A stretch of DNA of 64,000 nt from Arenibacter algicola (GTDB lineage: Bacteria > Bacteroidota > Bacteroidia > Flavobacteriales > Flavobacteriaceae). The position numbers and the translations under genes are program-made. The notes under the pieces were generated by a model. That model had not been told where the DNA came from. It made no database searches and worked only from the letters and a program-made list of their open reading frames with translations. Positions 49,071 to 59,737 of this stretch are shown piece by piece. Where the stretch lies: assembly GCF_018860365.1 (NCBI RefSeq), contig NZ_JAHKPO010000007.1, forward strand, positions 248,001 to 312,000, written 5' to 3'. How positions within the stretch are numbered: the first letter of the stretch is position 1; each line of letters starts with the position of its first letter.

Positions 49071-49763
49071 ATGAGGTTTTCCTGCATATTAATTATACTT
49101 ATGTTCTCCAGTACTTTTGTTACTGGGCAGGTTTTAGAATCCAATAGGGACGTGGATAGGAAATATTTGGAAGATCAATTTTATTTTGGACTTACCTATA
49201 ATTTTGCCACTAATCTTCCAGCCGATGTTTCCCAAAGAAACCTGTCATATGGTTTGCAGGCCGGTTTTATAAAGGATATTCCCTTGAGTTACGAAAGGAC
49301 CATGGGTATCGGTATTGGTTTAGGTTATGGTATAAATTCCTATTATACCAATTTGTTGGCTTCCCAGCAGGGGTCCGCTGTAGAATATACGGTGTTGGAT
49401 AATGATGCCGATTTCAAGAGAAATAAAATTGCTACCCACGTCTTGGAGGTTCCCTTTCAGTTTAGGTGGCGCAATTCAACCCCAGAGGAATATAAGTTTT
49501 GGAGGATATATGCAGGTGTTAAGCTTGGTTATGTTTTTGATGGTCGGTCCAAATTCGTCTCAAGCTCAGAGAGAATAGTCTTTGTGAACAAGGATATAAG
49601 GGACTTTCAATACGGGCTAACCTTAAATGTAGGATACAATACCTTCAATATACATATTTATTATGCACTCAGTTCTCTGTTCAATGATGGGGTAATGGAG
49701 CAATCAGGGGAAGTCATAGAAATTAAGCCGCTTAAGGTGGGACTTATATTCTATATTTTATAA
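49071..49763 (+). CDS. PorT-like outer-membrane beta-barrel protein
   Basis: A 230-residue exported barrel (signal CILIILMFSSTFVTGQV). Strands include QFYFGLTYNFATNLP, LSYGLQAGFIKDIPLSYERT, MGIGIGLGYGINSYYTNLL and the C-terminal LKVGLIFYIL. The length and strand pattern fit the PorT family, whose best known member belongs to the type IX secretion system; whether this is that member or a paralogue I cannot decide. It overlaps the convergent PAP2-like gene by 6 bp. Confidence 0.75.
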   Translation: MRFSCILIILMFSSTFVTGQVLESNRDVDRKYLEDQFYFGLTYNFATNLPADVSQRNLSYGLQAGFIKDIPLSYERTMGIGIGLGYGINSYYTNLLASQQGSAVEYTVLDNDADFKRNKIATHVLEVPFQFRWRNSTPEEYKFWRIYAGVKLGYVFDGRSKFVSSSERIVFVNKDIRDFQYGLTLNVGYNTFNIHIYYALSSLFNDGVMEQSGEVIEIKPLKVGLIFYIL

Positions 49764-50363
49764 CCAAAATTTAATCGTAAATAATTGGGTAAACAGACCA
49801 ATGGCAAAGCCTATTATGACTTCTGCTTTGGTGTGGGCGTTCAAATAAAGTCTGGAGGTGGCTGCTAGGCCGCTAAGTAAGGTTACTATGCTTATGGCAA
49901 TGGTAACATTGATTTCAAAGTGGATACTAAGGTTTATTAAGTACATTAGCAGGCTTCCCATGCCCAATAGGTGCATACTGCACTTAAAGTTTAGAAAGAG
50001 CAGCACAAGGGCGCTAAATAAGCCTGCAATTAGCCCTAAAAAGTAGTAATGTAACTCTATGGTGAAGTTATTGGGAATTACCTTGAATAAGACCATTATA
50101 AGCAGTCCTAGACTAATATAAAGAGGGTATTTCCTTTCTTGGAGATTGGGCATGAACACGGAACTTACAATGCCCAGGTTGCGCAAGATCAGGTAAAATA
50201 TAATGGGGATGATTATGGTGAGTATAAATATGGGTAAAATATTTCCGCTCTGTACCTCCAACGGACTGTATTTGGGGGTAATAAGGAAATAGGCTATGGT
50301 GCCTGCAAAGGGTATAAAAAGCGGGTGTAAAAGGTAAGATGTGATCTTGAGGAATAGTCGCAT
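49758..50363 (-). CDS. PAP2-like integral membrane protein
   Basis: A 201-residue protein with about six membrane helices. LAATSRLYLNAHTKAEVIIGF matches the third PAP2 phosphatase motif (SRxxxxxH, followed by E in place of D), and KCSMHLLGMGS aligns with the PSGH motif but in degenerate form, so activity as a lipid-phosphate phosphatase is uncertain. It overlaps the end of rpoN by one base (TAATG), which implies translational coupling. Confidence 0.7.
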   Translation of the reverse strand: MRLFLKITSYLLHPLFIPFAGTIAYFLITPKYSPLEVQSGNILPIFILTIIIPIIFYLILRNLGIVSSVFMPNLQERKYPLYISLGLLIMVLFKVIPNNFTIELHYYFLGLIAGLFSALVLLFLNFKCSMHLLGMGSLLMYLINLSIHFEINVTIAISIVTLLSGLAATSRLYLNAHTKAEVIIGFAIGLFTQLFTIKFWL

Positions 50364-51820
50364 TAGATCTGTTTTCTCAACCTGGCCACCGGAATATCCA
50401 GTTGTTCCCTATATTTGGCTACCGTACGCCGGGCAATAGGGTAGCCCTTTTCTTTGAGAATAGCGGCCAATTTATCATCTGTAAGCGGTTTTTTCTTGGT
50501 TTCCTCTCCAATTACAGTTTCCAGTATCTTCTTTATTTCTTTGGTGGATACATCCTCTCCCTGATCGTTTTTCATGGATTCGGAAAAGTAGTCCTTTATC
50601 AATTTCGTACCATAGGGGGTGTCCACATATTTGCTATTGGCCACCCTGGAGACGGTGGAAACGTCCATACCAATGCCATCAGCTATATCCTTTAGGATCA
50701 TAGGGCGCAATTTGCGCTCATCCCCGGTTAGGAAATATTCTTTTTGATATTCCATGATTTCGTTCATGGTAATATAAAGGGTCTGCTGACGCTGCCTTAT
50801 AGCATCAATAAACCATTTGGCCGCATCCAGCTTTTGTTTAATGAACATCACGGTGTCCTTTTGGGACTTCGACTTTTCCTTGGAGTTTTTGTAGCCTTCC
50901 AACATGTTGTTGTACTCCCGTGAAACATGTAGTTCGGGTGCATTTCTTCCATTTAGGGTAAGCTCCAATTCCCCGTCTACAATCCGAATGGAAAAATCGG
51001 GGACCACGTGTTCCACAATTCTGTTGTTCCCGGAGTATGACCCTCCAGGTTTGGGGTTCAAACGTTCAATTTCGCTAATAGCACCTTTTAGTTGCTCTTC
51101 TGTGATATTGTGTTTTTGGATAAGCTTTTGATAATGCTTTTTGGTAAACTGCTCAAAGGATTTTTCCAACAACAGAATGGCCAATTCCACACTAGGGGTT
51201 AATTCCTTTCGTTTTAATTGTAGAAGAAGGCACTCTTCCAGCGTTCTGGCGGCTACACCCGCAGGGTCAAGATCCTGAACTATGTGCAATACTTTTTCTA
51301 TGGTCTTCTCCTCAGTATAGATATTTTGCGTAAACGCCAGGTCGTCCATTATATCTGTAAGAGGTCTTCTTATATATCCGCTCTCATCCACGCTGCCCAC
51401 CAAAAATTCGGCAATGGACCATTCTTCATCAGTCAAATAAATAGTATTCAACTGGTTTATGAGATACTGATTAAAGGAAATTCCGGCTGCATAAGGAACA
51501 TTTTTTTCCTCATCATCGGCACTGTAATTATTGGCTTGCGTGCGATAATCCGGTATTTCGTCATCACTTAAATAATCATCAATATTGATGTCTTCCGCAC
51601 TTATGCTTTCACTATCGGTTTCATTATCGTACAAATCCTCAAAATCATCCTGTTGACTTTCACCTTCTTCCTTTCCAGTTTCCAGGGCAGGGTTTTCCTC
51701 CAGTTCTTGCTTTAGTCGTTGTTCAAATGCCTGTGTAGGCAATTGAATCAACTTCATCAACTGTATTTGTTGTGGAGATAATTTCTGCGATAATTTAAAC
51801 TGTAGGTGTTGTTTCAGCAT
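50363..51820 (-). CDS. rpoN: RNA polymerase sigma-54 factor
   Basis: A 485-residue sigma-54. Region I (Gln/Leu-rich QFKLSQKLSPQQIQLMKLIQL) binds activators, an acidic region II (about 60-110) follows, then the core-binding domain and the C-terminal DNA-binding domain with the HTH STVSRVANSKYVDTPYG and the RpoN box ARRTVAKYRE close to the end. It directs transcription from -24/-12 promoters with enhancer-binding proteins. It leads an operon with the PAP2-like gene. Confidence 0.95.
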   Translation of the reverse strand: MLKQHLQFKLSQKLSPQQIQLMKLIQLPTQAFEQRLKQELEENPALETGKEEGESQQDDFEDLYDNETDSESISAEDINIDDYLSDDEIPDYRTQANNYSADDEEKNVPYAAGISFNQYLINQLNTIYLTDEEWSIAEFLVGSVDESGYIRRPLTDIMDDLAFTQNIYTEEKTIEKVLHIVQDLDPAGVAARTLEECLLLQLKRKELTPSVELAILLLEKSFEQFTKKHYQKLIQKHNITEEQLKGAISEIERLNPKPGGSYSGNNRIVEHVVPDFSIRIVDGELELTLNGRNAPELHVSREYNNMLEGYKNSKEKSKSQKDTVMFIKQKLDAAKWFIDAIRQRQQTLYITMNEIMEYQKEYFLTGDERKLRPMILKDIADGIGMDVSTVSRVANSKYVDTPYGTKLIKDYFSESMKNDQGEDVSTKEIKKILETVIGEETKKKPLTDDKLAAILKEKGYPIARRTVAKYREQLDIPVARLRKQI

Positions 51821-51860
51821 TTATAATGTTGATCTATCTTATAAAGTTAAAGAATAATGA

Positions 51861-53294
51861 TTAGAATTCAGCATTCTGTGGCGTTCTAGGAAAAGGTATT
51901 ACATCCCTGATGTTGCCCATTCCTGTTGCAAACAACACCAATCTTTCAAAACCGAGTCCAAAGCCGCTATGCACGGCAGTTCCAAATTTCCTAAGATCCA
52001 AATACCACCAAAGCTCCTCTTCATCAATACCCAAGGCCTTGATTTTTTCCATTAAGATATCCAGACGTTCCTCACGCTGGGAACCACCTACTATTTCACC
52101 AATTCCTGGGAATAGAATGTCCATGGCCCTAACCGTTTTTCCATCCTCATTTAAACGCATATAAAATGCCTTTATTTTGGCAGGATAATCGAATAGTATT
52201 ACTGGGCATTTAAAATGTTTTTCCACTAAGAAGCGTTCGTGCTCACTTTGTAGGTCAGCTCCCCATTCATCAATAAGGTATTTAAACTGTTTCTTTTTGT
52301 TGGGTTTACTGTTTCTAAGAATATCTATGGCTTCGGTGTATGTTACGCGCTTAAACGTATTCTCCGAAACAAACTTTAGTTTTTCTATCAACGGCATCTC
52401 ACTGCGCTCGGCCTGAGGCTTGCTCTTTTCTTCGTCCAATAATCGTTGTTCCAGGAATTGCAGGTCTTCCAAACAATTTTCCAGAGCATAATTAATAACG
52501 TCCTTAATAAAGTCTTCGGCCAAGTCCATGTTGGCATCCAAATCATTAAATGCTACCTCGGGCTCTATCATCCAAAATTCGGCCAAATGTCTTGAAGTGT
52601 TGGAATTTTCGGCCCTAAAAGTGGGGCCGAAGGTGTAGACCTTCCCTAAGCCCATGGCATAAGTTTCGGCTTCCAGCTGTCCTGATACTGTTAAATTGGT
52701 CTCTTTTCCGAAAAAATCTTCCTTATAGTCAATTTCTCCATCCTTAGTTAAAGGCGGCTTTTTATTGTCCAAGGTAGACACCCTGAACATTTCTCCAGCT
52801 CCTTCCGCATCCGAACCAGTGATTATTGGGGTATGAACGTAAAAGAATCCATTTTTTTGAAAATATTGATGTACGGCAAACGAAAGTGCCGATCGCACCC
52901 TCATGATAGCTGCAAAGGTATTTGTTCTTACGCGGAGATGTGCCTTTTCCCGTAAAAACTCCAGAGAGTGTTTTTTGGGTTGAATAGGGTAGACTTCAGG
53001 GTCTGCACCTCCGTGCACCGTAATTTCCTTGACCTGTATCTCTACGGACTGCCCTTTTCCTTGGCTTTCTACCAATGTACCACTTATTTTAAGTGCAGCT
53101 CCGGTATTGATTTGCTTTAGTAAATTTTCATCAAATTCCTCAAAATCTACTACGCATTGTATATTGTTTATGGTTGATCCATCGTTTAAAGCAATAAATC
53201 TATTGCTTCTATAGGTTTTTACCCACCCGTTAACAATAACTTCTTGGTGTAAATAATCGGGGGATAGTAGCTCTTTTACGCTAAATGTGTTCAT
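51861..53294 (-). CDS. asnS: Asparagine-tRNA ligase
   Basis: A 477-residue class II synthetase. The OB-fold anticodon domain ([20 protein letters not shown]) comes first, then class II motif 2 ([21 protein letters not shown]) and motif 3 ([12 protein letters not shown]). The ATG at 53294 ([10 protein letters not shown]) is used; the longer frame adds 26 atypical residues. Upstream is a TATCTTTG -7 box at 53319-53326. Confidence 0.95.
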   Translation of the reverse strand: MNTFSVKELLSPDYLHQEVIVNGWVKTYRSNRFIALNDGSTINNIQCVVDFEEFDENLLKQINTGAALKISGTLVESQGKGQSVEIQVKEITVHGGADPEVYPIQPKKHSLEFLREKAHLRVRTNTFAAIMRVRSALSFAVHQYFQKNGFFYVHTPIITGSDAEGAGEMFRVSTLDNKKPPLTKDGEIDYKEDFFGKETNLTVSGQLEAETYAMGLGKVYTFGPTFRAENSNTSRHLAEFWMIEPEVAFNDLDANMDLAEDFIKDVINYALENCLEDLQFLEQRLLDEEKSKPQAERSEMPLIEKLKFVSENTFKRVTYTEAIDILRNSKPNKKKQFKYLIDEWGADLQSEHERFLVEKHFKCPVILFDYPAKIKAFYMRLNEDGKTVRAMDILFPGIGEIVGGSQREERLDILMEKIKALGIDEEELWWYLDLRKFGTAVHSGFGLGFERLVLFATGMGNIRDVIPFPRTPQNAEF

Positions 53295-53318
53295 TTGAAT
53301 TCCTTGTAAATTATGTGG

Positions 53319-53326
53319 CAAAGATA
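53319..53326 (-). promoter_or_regulatory. -7 element of the asnS promoter
   Basis: TATCTTTG on the minus strand fits TAnnTTTG, 25 bp before the start at 53294. Confidence 0.45.
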
Positions 53327-53396
53327 GCCTTTTTGCAAAAATATAAATTGGGTATATAACTGTATATACCAAGTAAAAAATATTTTAATAAACGGA

Positions 53397-55799
53397 CTAT
53401 TCCTCCTTGTCCGTGATATTTAGTTCCTCCTTGGGAAGAATGTCTATTTGTGGTTCTTTTAGTACCTGTTTGTTGGCAATGCTTCTTTCCAAAGAAAGAA
53501 GTAACGAGGGTAATAAAATAAGGTTCGCCAGCATAGCGAACAATAAAGTGGCGGAAACCAATGCTCCTAAAGCTACTGTTCCTCCAAAACTGGAAATTAT
53601 GAATACCGAAAAGCCAAAGAACAGTACAATGGAGGTGTAAAACATACTAACCCCGGTCTCCCTCAAGGCGGCATAGACCGATTTTTTAATTCTCCAATGG
53701 TTGCTTGTAAGTTCCTGTCTGTACTTGGCCAAAAAGTGTATGGTGTCGTCCACCGAAATTCCAAAAGCAATACTAAATACCAAAATAGTGGAAGGCTTAA
53801 TAGGTACCCCTACGAATCCCATAACTCCCGCTGTGATCACTAGCGGCAATAAGTTGGGTATCAATGAAATTACGATCATTCTAAACGATCGGAAAAGATA
53901 GGCCATAAAGAGAGCAATAAGGCCAATGGCCAAAGCAAGGGACATAATGAGGTTTTTTACCAAATATTTGGTCCCCTTTAAAAATAGAAGGGCACTACCT
54001 GTCATGGTAACCTTGTACCTGTCCGCGGGAAAGATTTTATCAATATTCTCCCTTAGTTTAGCCTCTATGGTTTCCATTCGGGATGTTTTTACATCCTTCA
54101 TGTAAGTAGTCATTCGGGCTACCTGCCCGGTGCTATCTACAAAACTACTCAGTAGGTTGCCGTTATCTGCGGATTTGCGGGCGACATCCATAATAAACGT
54201 ATTTTCTTGGGAGGTGGGCAGTTGATAATATTTGGGGATGCCGCTGTAAAAGGCCTGTTTGGAATATTTCACCAAGTCCACAACTGAAACTGGTCTGGAA
54301 AGCTCCGGGATTTCATTGATCACCGTACCCAACTCGTCCATCTTTCTCAGGGTGGAAGGTTTTAAGACCCCTTTGGGTCTTTTGGTATCCACCACAATTT
54401 CTACGGGCATTATTCCGTCAAACTCTTGTTCAAAAAATCGGATGTCCTGAAAAAATTCAGCCTTTTTTGGCATATCCTCTATGGGACTTCCAGAAATGTC
54501 TATTTGATAAATACCAATAATACTGGCTACCAAAAGTGCAATGGAAACAATATAAACCGTAATCCTTCTATCCCTAACAATGCTTTCCATCCAACTGACA
54601 AAAGTTTCTATCCACTTGGTATTTAAGTGTTTTAGATGCTTGTCTTTTGGAAGCTTCATAAAACTATAGATGATAGGGATTATCAATAGGGAAAGCACAA
54701 ATATTCCTATAATATTGATAGAGGCAACAATACCAAACTCTTTAAGTAATTTGCTATCGGTAATAATAAATGTGGCAAAACCGGATGCGGTAGTAACGTT
54801 GGTCATCAAGGTAGCGTTGCCAATTTTAGAGATTACACGTTGTAATGACAAGGCCTGGTTTCCGTGCTTTTTTACTTCCTGTTGGTATTTGTTGATAAGA
54901 AAGATACAGTTGGGAATACCAATAACAATAATTAATGGTGGTATTAGGGCGGTAAGTACCGTAATCTCATATTGTAATAGGCCCAGGATTCCAAAGGCCC
55001 ACATAACCCCGATAATAACGACGAACATGGAAATAATCGTAGCCCTAAAACTTCTGAAAAAGAAAAAGAAGATCAAGGAGGTAACCCCTAGAGCTGCAAG
55101 AATAAATTTCCCAATTTCATCTATAATATTTTGGGAGTTCATGGTTCTTATGTAGGGCATTCCGGAAATATGAACATCGAGGCCGGTTTCTTTTTCAAAA
55201 TTTTTGACCAAAGTAGAAAGGTCTTCCAATATAAAGTCCTTACGTACGGAGGTGTTGACAATATCCTTGTCCAAATAAATAACACTGCGTATGGTATGTG
55301 TTTTTTTATTGTAGATAAGGTTGTCGTAAAAGGGAAGATCGTTAAAAAGATGATTCGTTAGACTGTCAACCTCCTTTTTGGTTTTTGGGGTTTGTTTTAT
55401 AAAAGGCTGCATAACAAATTCTTGTTTTACAGTGTCTTTTACGAGCTCTTGTAAATTGTCCGTAGACAATACAAAGTCCACCTCAGGGAAGGCCCCCAGT
55501 TGTTTGCTAAGCTTGTTCCAGCGATTAAATTTAATAGGGGTAAACAGGGAGCTGTCCTTTACGGCCAAAACAACAACATTGCCTTCTTCCCCAAATTGTT
55601 TTAGAAAGGAAAGGTACTCCAGGTTTACAGGGTGGTGATCGGGAAGGAGGTTGGCCTGTGAATTGGAAAACCTCATTTTGTCCCATTGCATGGACATAAA
55701 AATGGTCATAATGGCTAATAGGACTAGAATTATAATTCTGTTCCTAAGTATTAACCTTGCTATTTTTGCCCAAAATCCTCGCGTTAACTTTGCAACCAT
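53397..55799 (-). CDS. RND/MMPL superfamily exporter
   Basis: An 800-residue inner-membrane protein with the duplicated RND layout: a first helix (IIILVLLAIMTIFMSMQW), a large periplasmic loop, five helices, and the whole pattern repeated. Each half has the MMPL/sterol-sensing-like signature (LIPPLIIVIGIPNCIFLINKY and SIAFGISVDDTIHFLAKYR, where the Asp residues are part of the proton relay). Members move lipids or hydrophobic compounds. Single gene; substrate unknown. Confidence 0.88.
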   Translation of the reverse strand: MVAKLTRGFWAKIARLILRNRIIILVLLAIMTIFMSMQWDKMRFSNSQANLLPDHHPVNLEYLSFLKQFGEEGNVVVLAVKDSSLFTPIKFNRWNKLSKQLGAFPEVDFVLSTDNLQELVKDTVKQEFVMQPFIKQTPKTKKEVDSLTNHLFNDLPFYDNLIYNKKTHTIRSVIYLDKDIVNTSVRKDFILEDLSTLVKNFEKETGLDVHISGMPYIRTMNSQNIIDEIGKFILAALGVTSLIFFFFFRSFRATIISMFVVIIGVMWAFGILGLLQYEITVLTALIPPLIIVIGIPNCIFLINKYQQEVKKHGNQALSLQRVISKIGNATLMTNVTTASGFATFIITDSKLLKEFGIVASINIIGIFVLSLLIIPIIYSFMKLPKDKHLKHLNTKWIETFVSWMESIVRDRRITVYIVSIALLVASIIGIYQIDISGSPIEDMPKKAEFFQDIRFFEQEFDGIMPVEIVVDTKRPKGVLKPSTLRKMDELGTVINEIPELSRPVSVVDLVKYSKQAFYSGIPKYYQLPTSQENTFIMDVARKSADNGNLLSSFVDSTGQVARMTTYMKDVKTSRMETIEAKLRENIDKIFPADRYKVTMTGSALLFLKGTKYLVKNLIMSLALAIGLIALFMAYLFRSFRMIVISLIPNLLPLVITAGVMGFVGVPIKPSTILVFSIAFGISVDDTIHFLAKYRQELTSNHWRIKKSVYAALRETGVSMFYTSIVLFFGFSVFIISSFGGTVALGALVSATLLFAMLANLILLPSLLLSLERSIANKQVLKEPQIDILPKEELNITDKEE

Positions 55800-56039
55800 C
55801 TAATGAAACGTCTTATTTCAGAATGTTTTTTGGTATATAAACCATAAAAAAAACCAGTAAACCGTTAATGATTTAAAATGGTCTTTTGGATTCTAAAATT
55901 ATTCGAGCGCAAAGGTAGAGAATGATTGTTATTGTTCCTAGGAAGCTGGGGCTAAATAGTAGGGGCTGGGAGAAACCAAATTTATGGGCCATGGAAATTA
56001 TGGTCTAGAGGTGTTCAATATTGGGTTATATGGTCAAGG

Positions 56040-56079
56040 AAAACAAAAAGAGCGACCCATGGGTCGCTCTTTTTGTTTT
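56040..56079 (-). terminator. Perfect palindromic terminator after frr
   Basis: A 40-nt perfect palindrome: AAAACAAAAAGAGCGACCC, centre AT, and its exact inverse, giving a GC-rich core (AGCGACCC/GGGTCGCT) flanked by A and T runs on both sides. It is 14 bp beyond the frr stop and would work on either strand. Confidence 0.9.
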
Positions 56080-56092
56080 TGTACTTTAAGGA

Positions 56093-56647
56093 TTATACCT
56101 TCATAATTTCGGCTTCCTTGGCTTCAAGGAAGGTATCGATCTTTTTTATATACTTATCGGTGAGTGCCTGAACATCGCCCTCTGCGTTCTTCTGTAAATC
56201 TTCGGACACTTCAAGGCCCCTAATTTCTTTGTTGGCTTCCTGACGTGCATTTCGGACACCGATCTTAGCGTCTTCCGCTTCTGCCTTTGCTTGTTTTACC
56301 AAATCCCTCCTTCTTTCTTCCGTTAAGGGAGGTACATTGATAATTACAAAATCGCCGTTGTTCATAGGATTAAATCCAAGATTGGCGTTCATTATGGCTT
56401 TTTCTATTTCATGTAGCATGTTCTTTTCCCAAGGCTGAACGGACAAGGTTCTTGCGTCCGGGGTATTCACATTTGCTACCTGGGACAATGGGGTTGGGGA
56501 GCCATAATATTCCACCATTACACTGGATAGCATTACCGGACTTGCCTTTCCTGCCCTGATTTTCAAGAACATTTTTTCAAGGTGTGCTATAGCACTGTCC
56601 ATCCCTTCTTTGGTAGTATCCAGAATAAATTTAATTTCTTCGTTCAT
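56093..56647 (-). CDS. frr: Ribosome recycling factor
   Basis: A 184-residue protein with the RRF pattern: MDSAIAHLEKMFLKIRAGKA, PLSQVANVNTPDARTLSVQPW and PLTEERRRDLVKQAKAEAED. It splits post-termination ribosomes with EF-G. The gene starts 41 bp after pyrH, and both probably form one transcript ending at the palindrome at 56040. Confidence 0.97.
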   Translation of the reverse strand: MNEEIKFILDTTKEGMDSAIAHLEKMFLKIRAGKASPVMLSSVMVEYYGSPTPLSQVANVNTPDARTLSVQPWEKNMLHEIEKAIMNANLGFNPMNNGDFVIINVPPLTEERRRDLVKQAKAEAEDAKIGVRNARQEANKEIRGLEVSEDLQKNAEGDVQALTDKYIKKIDTFLEAKEAEIMKV

Positions 56648-56688
56648 ATGCTATTTTTTTAATTGATCCAACACAAATAGTGCCAAAA

Positions 56689-57396
56689 CTATAGATTTAC
56701 GACGGTTCCTATATTCTCTCCGGAAACCAACTTCATAAGGTTTCCTTTTTTGTTCATATCAAAAACAACAATAGGCAATTCGTTTTCCTGGCTTAGGGTA
56801 AAGGCTGTGGTATCCATAACTTTTAGTCCCTTTGTCAGTACATCTTTAAAGGTTATCGTATCAAATTTGGTGGCTGTTTTGTCTTTTTCCGGGTCGGAGG
56901 TATAAATACCGTCCACTCGGGTCCCTTTTAAAATTACATCGGCTTCAATTTCTATGGCTCTTAATACAGCAGCGGAATCTGTGGTGAAATATGGATTTCC
57001 TGTACCACCGCCAAATATGACTACCCTACCTTTTTCCAAATGTCGCATGGCGCGTCTTCTAATAAAAGGTTCGGCTACCTCATTAATTTTTATGGCAGAT
57101 TGTAGCCTGGTCTGTACTCCTTGCAATTCCAAGGCGCTTTGTAGGGCCAATCCGTTTATTACGGTGGCCAGCATTCCCATGTGGTCCGCCTGTACCCTGT
57201 CCATTCCGTTGCTGGCTCCTGCCAATCCCCTGAAAATATTGCCACCACCGATTACAATAGCAACTTCTATACCTTTGTCCACAACTTCTTTGATCTCCTC
57301 TGCGTATTCGGATAAACGCTGTGCGTCTATGCCGTACTGCTTAGTACCCATAAGGGCTTCTCCACTCAGTTTTAAAAGTATTCTTTTGTATTGCAT
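56689..57396 (-). CDS. pyrH: Uridylate kinase
   Basis: A 235-residue hexameric UMP kinase that makes UDP in pyrimidine synthesis. [24 protein letters not shown] (substrate loop), [16 protein letters not shown] and [17 protein letters not shown] are all present. The ATG at 57396 matches the family start; the 20 residues further up are atypical. Confidence 0.96.
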   Translation of the reverse strand: MQYKRILLKLSGEALMGTKQYGIDAQRLSEYAEEIKEVVDKGIEVAIVIGGGNIFRGLAGASNGMDRVQADHMGMLATVINGLALQSALELQGVQTRLQSAIKINEVAEPFIRRRAMRHLEKGRVVIFGGGTGNPYFTTDSAAVLRAIEIEADVILKGTRVDGIYTSDPEKDKTATKFDTITFKDVLTKGLKVMDTTAFTLSQENELPIVVFDMNKKGNLMKLVSGENIGTVVNL

Positions 57397-57418
57397 CCTG
57401 ATGTTGATTAATTTCATG

Positions 57419-57436
57419 CAAAAATAATCAAAAATA
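57419..57436 (-). promoter_or_regulatory. Two tandem -7 elements upstream of pyrH
   Basis: TATTTTTG occurs twice on the minus strand, at 57429-57436 and 57419-57426, each fitting TAnnTTTG, 23-40 bp before the pyrH start. Confidence 0.45.
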
Positions 57437-57639
57437 TTTATGAAGCGGCTTGGCATGGACGATTCATCTATCCTTAATTATTTCATAATGCATATGGGAA
57501 GGTAGATTTATTTTTATAATCTTGCGTGGGTTTTTGTAGTTCCACCAATTTATAATGGTAAAATGCCATTTTCTGCCATGTCAGTACTTTAAGGAGATGT
57601 GGCATTTTCGGAAAAAACGATAAATAAAATCAATAAAAA

Positions 57640-59532
57640 ATGACAAATAAAATAGGGTTGTTTAAAAAATCATGGATTTTAGGGGTTGCAATTTTGGTGC
57701 TCCAGGGATGTGGGACCACAAAGACATTGGTTTCGGCCGAAAAGGCTTCCATAACTGCGAAAATAGATTTGATCAATGTTGTAGACGATAAGGTAAATGT
57801 AGTTTTGGATCCGGCTGCATTTGTAACCGATACTGTTTCCTTTTTTATTCCTAAGACAGTGCCGGGCACTTATAGCGATGATAATTACGGAAAATATATA
57901 GAGCAATTCAAGGCTCTTGATTATAAGGGAGGGGAGTTAAAAGTAGAAAAATTGGATGATAATACTTGGAGGATTATCAATGCCAAGGATTTGGATAAAA
58001 TTAATTATTGGGTAAACGATACCTACGATACCGAAGTAGAGGTAAGTGATCCTGTATTTTCACCGTCCGGAACCAATATTCTTAAGGGAAAGAACTTTAT
58101 GCTGAACCTCCATGGTTTTGTGGGCTATTTTGATGGCCTTGAGGAAATACCGTATTCCTTGGAAATTTCTGCCCCAGATGGATTGGAGCCCGTAACCTCT
58201 TTGGTTAAAGGAATACAAGATGTAAACAGACCGGATACGGATGTATTTGTGGCCAATCGTTACTTTGAGGTTATAGATAACCCAATAATGTATTCCAACC
58301 CGAGCACGGAAACATTTCAGGTGAACGATATTGCGGTAACATTAAGTGTTTATTCTCCCAATGGTCATTTTACGGCGGCTAGTTTAAAAGGGGGTATGGA
58401 GAAAATGATGCGCGGTCAAAAGGCATTTCTGGGAGATATTAACAGTACCAAGCACTACACCATAATCCTCTATCTTTCCAATATGGATGACAATGATGCT
58501 AAAGGTTTTGGAGCCTTGGAGCACCATACTTCTACAGTGGTGGTAATGCCCGAACAAATATCAAAGGAGCGACTGGAAGAGGCTATTTTTGACACGGTAG
58601 CCCATGAGTTTTTTCATATTGTTACTCCCCTGACGATCCACTCCAATGAAATACAATATTTTGATTTTAATGATCCCAAAATGTCCATGCACTTGTGGAT
58701 GTATGAGGGGACTACCGAATATTTTGCCAATCTTTTTCAAATTCAACAAGGGTTGATAAGTGAGGAAGATTTTTATCAAAGACTTATGGAGAAGGTCGAG
58801 AGATCCAAAACCTATGATGATAGTATGTCCTTTACCGTAATGAGCAAAAATATATTGGAGGAACCTTATAAGGAAAATTATGCCAATGTTTATGAAAAAG
58901 GGGCATTGATCAATATGGCTTTGGATATAAATCTTAGGGAATTAAGCGGAGGGGAAAAAGGTGTTTTATGGCTGATGAAGGAGCTTTCCAAGAAATATGG
59001 AGATTCCAAACCTTTTGAGGATGATAAGTTGATTGATGAAATCGTTGCCATGACGTATCCGGAAATTGGGGAATTCTTTACTGCCAATGTCATTGGGGAC
59101 ACTCCTATAGACTACGATGTCTATTGGAAAAAAGTAGGGTTGCAAACAACGGAGCAGGAGCAGTCTACAGGATATTTTTTTGATGGTGAAATACCTTATA
59201 TAGATGTAGATCCGGCAAATGACAATGCTATTTTTGTAAGGGAAGGGATTCAATTGAACAGTTTTTTCAATGATTTGGGAGCCCAAGGGGGAGATATAAT
59301 TAAGAGTGTTGATGGTAAAATGACCAATTTGGTTAATATTCGATTGCTTATAGGGCAGAGCATAAATTGGGATTCCGATAGGGAAATTGTAATGGTGGTG
59401 CAAAGAGGGGATGAGGAAATTACCTTGAAGGGGAAGGTTGGCGTGCCTACTTTGAAGGTCGTTAAGTTGGTTGCAATGGAAAGCGCTAGCGAACAGCAGA
59501 ACAAGCTTCGTGAAGCATGGTTAAAAGGCTAG
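57640..59532 (+). CDS. M61 family metallopeptidase lipoprotein
   Basis: A 630-residue exported protein (signal ILGVAILVLQGC, lipobox Cys near 24). The zinc motif HEFFH (H322, E323, H326) lies in a thermolysin-like domain; the downstream MYEGTTEYFANL supplies the third ligand Glu. An N-terminal beta domain precedes it, and a C-terminal PDZ-like part (GGDIIKSVDGKMTNLVNIRL) follows, as in glycyl aminopeptidase-like M61 enzymes. It lies alone between pyrH and tsf on the opposite strand. Confidence 0.9.
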   Translation: MTNKIGLFKKSWILGVAILVLQGCGTTKTLVSAEKASITAKIDLINVVDDKVNVVLDPAAFVTDTVSFFIPKTVPGTYSDDNYGKYIEQFKALDYKGGELKVEKLDDNTWRIINAKDLDKINYWVNDTYDTEVEVSDPVFSPSGTNILKGKNFMLNLHGFVGYFDGLEEIPYSLEISAPDGLEPVTSLVKGIQDVNRPDTDVFVANRYFEVIDNPIMYSNPSTETFQVNDIAVTLSVYSPNGHFTAASLKGGMEKMMRGQKAFLGDINSTKHYTIILYLSNMDDNDAKGFGALEHHTSTVVVMPEQISKERLEEAIFDTVAHEFFHIVTPLTIHSNEIQYFDFNDPKMSMHLWMYEGTTEYFANLFQIQQGLISEEDFYQRLMEKVERSKTYDDSMSFTVMSKNILEEPYKENYANVYEKGALINMALDINLRELSGGEKGVLWLMKELSKKYGDSKPFEDDKLIDEIVAMTYPEIGEFFTANVIGDTPIDYDVYWKKVGLQTTEQEQSTGYFFDGEIPYIDVDPANDNAIFVREGIQLNSFFNDLGAQGGDIIKSVDGKMTNLVNIRLLIGQSINWDSDREIVMVVQRGDEEITLKGKVGVPTLKVVKLVAMESASEQQNKLREAWLKG

Positions 59533-59684
59533 TTCTTGGTAAATAGAGCTCTATGAAAAAGGGTTAGGTAGTCTAATTGGAGTGCATTATCCTAGTCCAA
59601 TGTGGGTATTTAGGGGAAATTAATTTAGGATTTCCTATGTCTAATTCAATGCTTTCAAATTCTATAATCTGATTTTAGTGCATA

Positions 59685-59717
59685 AAAAAACGCCTTTACA
59701 TTGTAAAGGCGTTTTTT
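59685..59717 (-). terminator. Terminator of the rplM-tsf block
   Basis: A 16-bp perfect stem AAAAAACGCCTTTACA/TGTAAAGGCGTTTTTT with a single-base centre, 20 bp past the tsf stop. Symmetrical, so may also end the M61 transcript. Confidence 0.9.
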
Positions 59718-59737
59718 GTATAAGTAGTGCTTAAGGA